Shown: positions 20,418 through 22,545 of the stretch, piece by piece
How positions within the stretch are numbered: the first letter of the stretch is position 1
How the letters are laid out: each line of letters opens with the position of its first letter
Assembly (NCBI GenBank): GCA_020650975.1
Contig: JAIPMN010006409.1
Coordinates: 1-22,545 of the forward strand
DNA length: 22,545 nt
Direction of reading: 5' to 3'
From: Apostichopus californicus
Taxonomy: Eukaryota; Echinodermata; Holothuroidea; Aspidochirotida; Stichopodidae
Translations under genes and position numbers: made by a program
Notes under the pieces: model-generated
The model's input: only the letters and a program-made list of their open reading frames with translations
The model's database searches: none
What the model was told of the DNA's origin: nothing

Positions 20418-21732
20418 AGGAATCAGCGCCTGTTACAAATAAAAAAGCAAATTACCTGCACCCAATGTTAGCCCCAACAAGTAATATTGAGTACCACAGA
20501 TACTCTTAATCAATGAGTATTTCAACAATACAATTTGGAAGGATAATTATTAAAATTGCAGATCGATAACATCTTGAATTTAAGATGAATATTGTAGTGC
20601 GCTTGCATGCTGCAATATTGGCGTTACTGGCCAAGTGAACAATACCTACATGACTGGACGTTGAAACTTAAAGTTTCATATAGTCTCTGTACATTTGCAG
20701 TTTCATTTACGCTCCTATTTTTTGCCTTTTTTGTATATTCCAAATTTCACCCTGGCGCAGAGCATTTAAGTATTCTTTGAAATTGTCCATGTTTCTAAAA
20801 CTGTTTCCAGTCATTTAGTTCAGGTGGATAGGAAAGTGCAGATGTAGATTGGAGACAGGTAATTAAGAGAGGTATGTAAAGTAACTTCAGAGATCTCATT
20901 GTAATTTGAGTTTATATCTTTCAGACAAGTTAGCTAGGTGTCTTCATACAATAGAGATAACTAAGCTGACAAACAGACCTATGCCTTTAACACACTGAAC
21001 ACCCTTCAGGCTAAGCTTATTAACAACACAAGTAGGCCTGTGAACTGTTCACATGCATAATAGCATTTACCACGCTGAACATACACAAAGCTATATATTA
21101 CTGGTCAAAATATCCGATATATTCAACAACCCTATTTCACAAAGGCAAAAAATATCAGAGGAAACTTACCTACCACCTGAGTCAATGCAAACTAGCTTTA
21201 TCAGAAATACTATCCTTTCTTGTTGTGAACAAATTACTTCCCACGGTAGCAAGGATTACACAAATATTTACATGCCTTCATTTCTTGCATGCATTTTTGG
21301 GGAAAAAACAGACCAGAAAAGCAACAAAAGTATAAGCCATAGGGGGTAGCATCAAGTTTTGTTTGTGATTTGTGTGTGTATTTATTCTCTGCTTGATCAG
21401 TCTATAGGTCAATGGGTGATATATAACTACCCTGATACTAAGTGTCCAGTCAAGCGCATCTCTGGAACAAAGGTAAAAACTTGACTGCTGACCCTGGAAT
21501 TGATCAACTTCAAACCAATAAGCAGTAAAATCGCAATTAAAACCTCGTACCGTATATATTGACACAGTATTCACAACAAGATAAGAGAGTGTCTTCTGCA
21601 TTCCATTAAAACTCACAGAAAATGATGTCTGTTGTCATGGCCTACTTAAAATCATCTCTTTCAAAGTTTGACATGTTGTTTTCCAATTAATTGCATTAGT
21701 GATAACAATGACGTACAGACACATGCTTCTTG
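20418..21732. other. No gene recognised
   Basis: AT-rich DNA. The opposing ORFs at 21053-21349 (plus) and 21278-21616 (minus) resemble nothing known to me and overlap each other. Confidence 0.55.
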
Positions 21733-22160
21733 TAACCGTTGCAGACTGGTCTCAACCATTGCAGACTGGTCTCAACCATTGCATACTGCAGGGCTTAATC
21801 ATTGCAGACTAATGTAACCATTGAGGACTGGTCTCTTAACCACTGCAGACTGTTCTCTTAACCATTGTAGGCTGGTCTCTTAACCATTGCAGACTGGTCT
21901 CTTAACCATTTTAGGCTGGTCTCTTAACCATTTTAGGCTGGTCTCTTAACCATTGCAGATTGGTCTCTTAACCATTGTAGGCTGGTCTCTTAACCATTGC
22001 AGACTGGTCTCAACCATTGCATACTGCAGGTCTTAATCATTGCAGGCTGATTTAACCATTGAGGACTGGTCTCTTAGCCACTGCAGACTGGTTTCTTAAC
22101 CATTGCAGACTGGTCTCTTAACCATTGTAGACTGGTCTCTTAACCATTGCAGACTGGTCT
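21733..22160 (+). repeat. Minisatellite, about 20 units of 21-22 bp, with higher-order structure
   Basis: Consensus unit TAACCATTGCAGACTGGTCTCT. Variants include CATTGTAGGC, CATTTTAGGC, CATTGAGGAC and CACTGCAGAC. The marker unit CAACCATTGCATACTGCAGG occurs at 21773 and again at 22011, and its neighbours recur in the same order, giving a higher-order period of 238 bp (about 11 units). No coding potential is evident. Confidence 0.95.
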
Positions 22161-22545
22161 GCTATGTATAAATGATGATGTTGCTTTAAGGTAGGTTATG
22201 TGTATTGACTGGGACAGTTGAATACTTAGAAATGATTGAAGTCAACAGATCATTTCACTGGTTTCCAAGCTCAGAGAAACTGTCGTTTACATAAATGCAG
22301 TATTTACTCCGTGCCAGATTGAGCGATTTCAGCTGAGGACTTTATAAACGGCAGATATGGTGAATGTTGCAAGACCTATTAATTAGTCCCATAAATAATT
22401 TGTCATTAGCAATAGGATGTATCATATTTAGTATTAAACTTTGGGTGGTTGAATAAATCTGCAGGTTGAATGAAGGTTACTAAGTCACCATGGAAACCCA
22501 AAGACTTACTGGTTTGGGATATTTACAAATGACTATATACATGTA
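22161..22545. other. No gene recognised; possible repeat start at the edge
   Basis: Unique-looking DNA. The end (22504 on) shares ACTTACTGGTTTGGG with 12702-12716, hinting at an interspersed repeat cut by the window. Confidence 0.4.

Noticed and set aside
20264..20509. Plus-strand 81-codon ORF
   Set aside because: Mostly contained in the degraded hAT-like element, including its poly-G run.
21278..21616. Minus-strand 112-codon ORF
   Set aside because: No recognisable family, overlaps another ORF on the opposite strand, and has no coding-like composition.
1..22545. CRISPR arrays, tRNA, rRNA, bacterial operons or phage genes
   Set aside because: No regular spacer-repeat structure (the minisatellite has contiguous units), no tRNA box pattern or rRNA sequence recognised, and no ribosome-binding-site-led gene series.

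Overview
This is a visibly AT-rich stretch of animal nuclear DNA that is almost entirely non-coding. Introns, TIR-type non-autonomous transposons, a minisatellite, many homopolymer runs and the lack of long ORFs or operons all argue against a prokaryote. The one secure gene piece is the first coding exon of a high-affinity choline transporter (SLC5A7/CHT1 type), minus strand, 3509-3344, so the source is an animal with cholinergic neurons. A marine invertebrate deuterostome, perhaps an echinoderm such as a sea cucumber, is my best guess from base composition and repeat style. This is inference, not proof.

Layout: 1-2937 is AT-rich non-coding DNA that should lie inside the intron after the choline transporter exon. 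2938-3176 is a two-copy tandem repeat in that same intron. 3344-3533 is the exon (24 nt of 5' UTR plus 166 nt coding), with a clear donor and a plausible acceptor. 3534-5385 shows no gene. 5386-5642 and 12892-13258 are two copies of one short TIR element with TTAA-like ends; the first has lost about 119 bp internally, and the second sits between two 64-bp direct repeats. 5843-6227 is a hAT-like miniature element with a perfect 8-bp target duplication; a second, diverged copy lies in the opposite orientation at 20113-20417. 7600-12800 and 13700-20100 are mostly featureless, apart from a 165-codon ORF of doubtful status (10124-10621), a G-rich tract (15082-15157), a 46-bp tandem duplication (16846-16937) and a CpG-dense patch (19273-19565). 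21733-22160 is a minisatellite of about 20 units of 21-22 bp with a higher-order period of 238 bp. There is a 2-base N gap at 11506-11507 beside a C run.

Functionally the window holds only the start of one gene: the transporter's N-terminus and first membrane helix. The rest of the transporter must lie beyond base 1 (transcription runs towards lower coordinates), and its 5'-most exon and promoter lie somewhere above 3534, possibly within this window. I found no evidence for a new multi-gene system; the points worth following up concern repeats and regulatory DNA.
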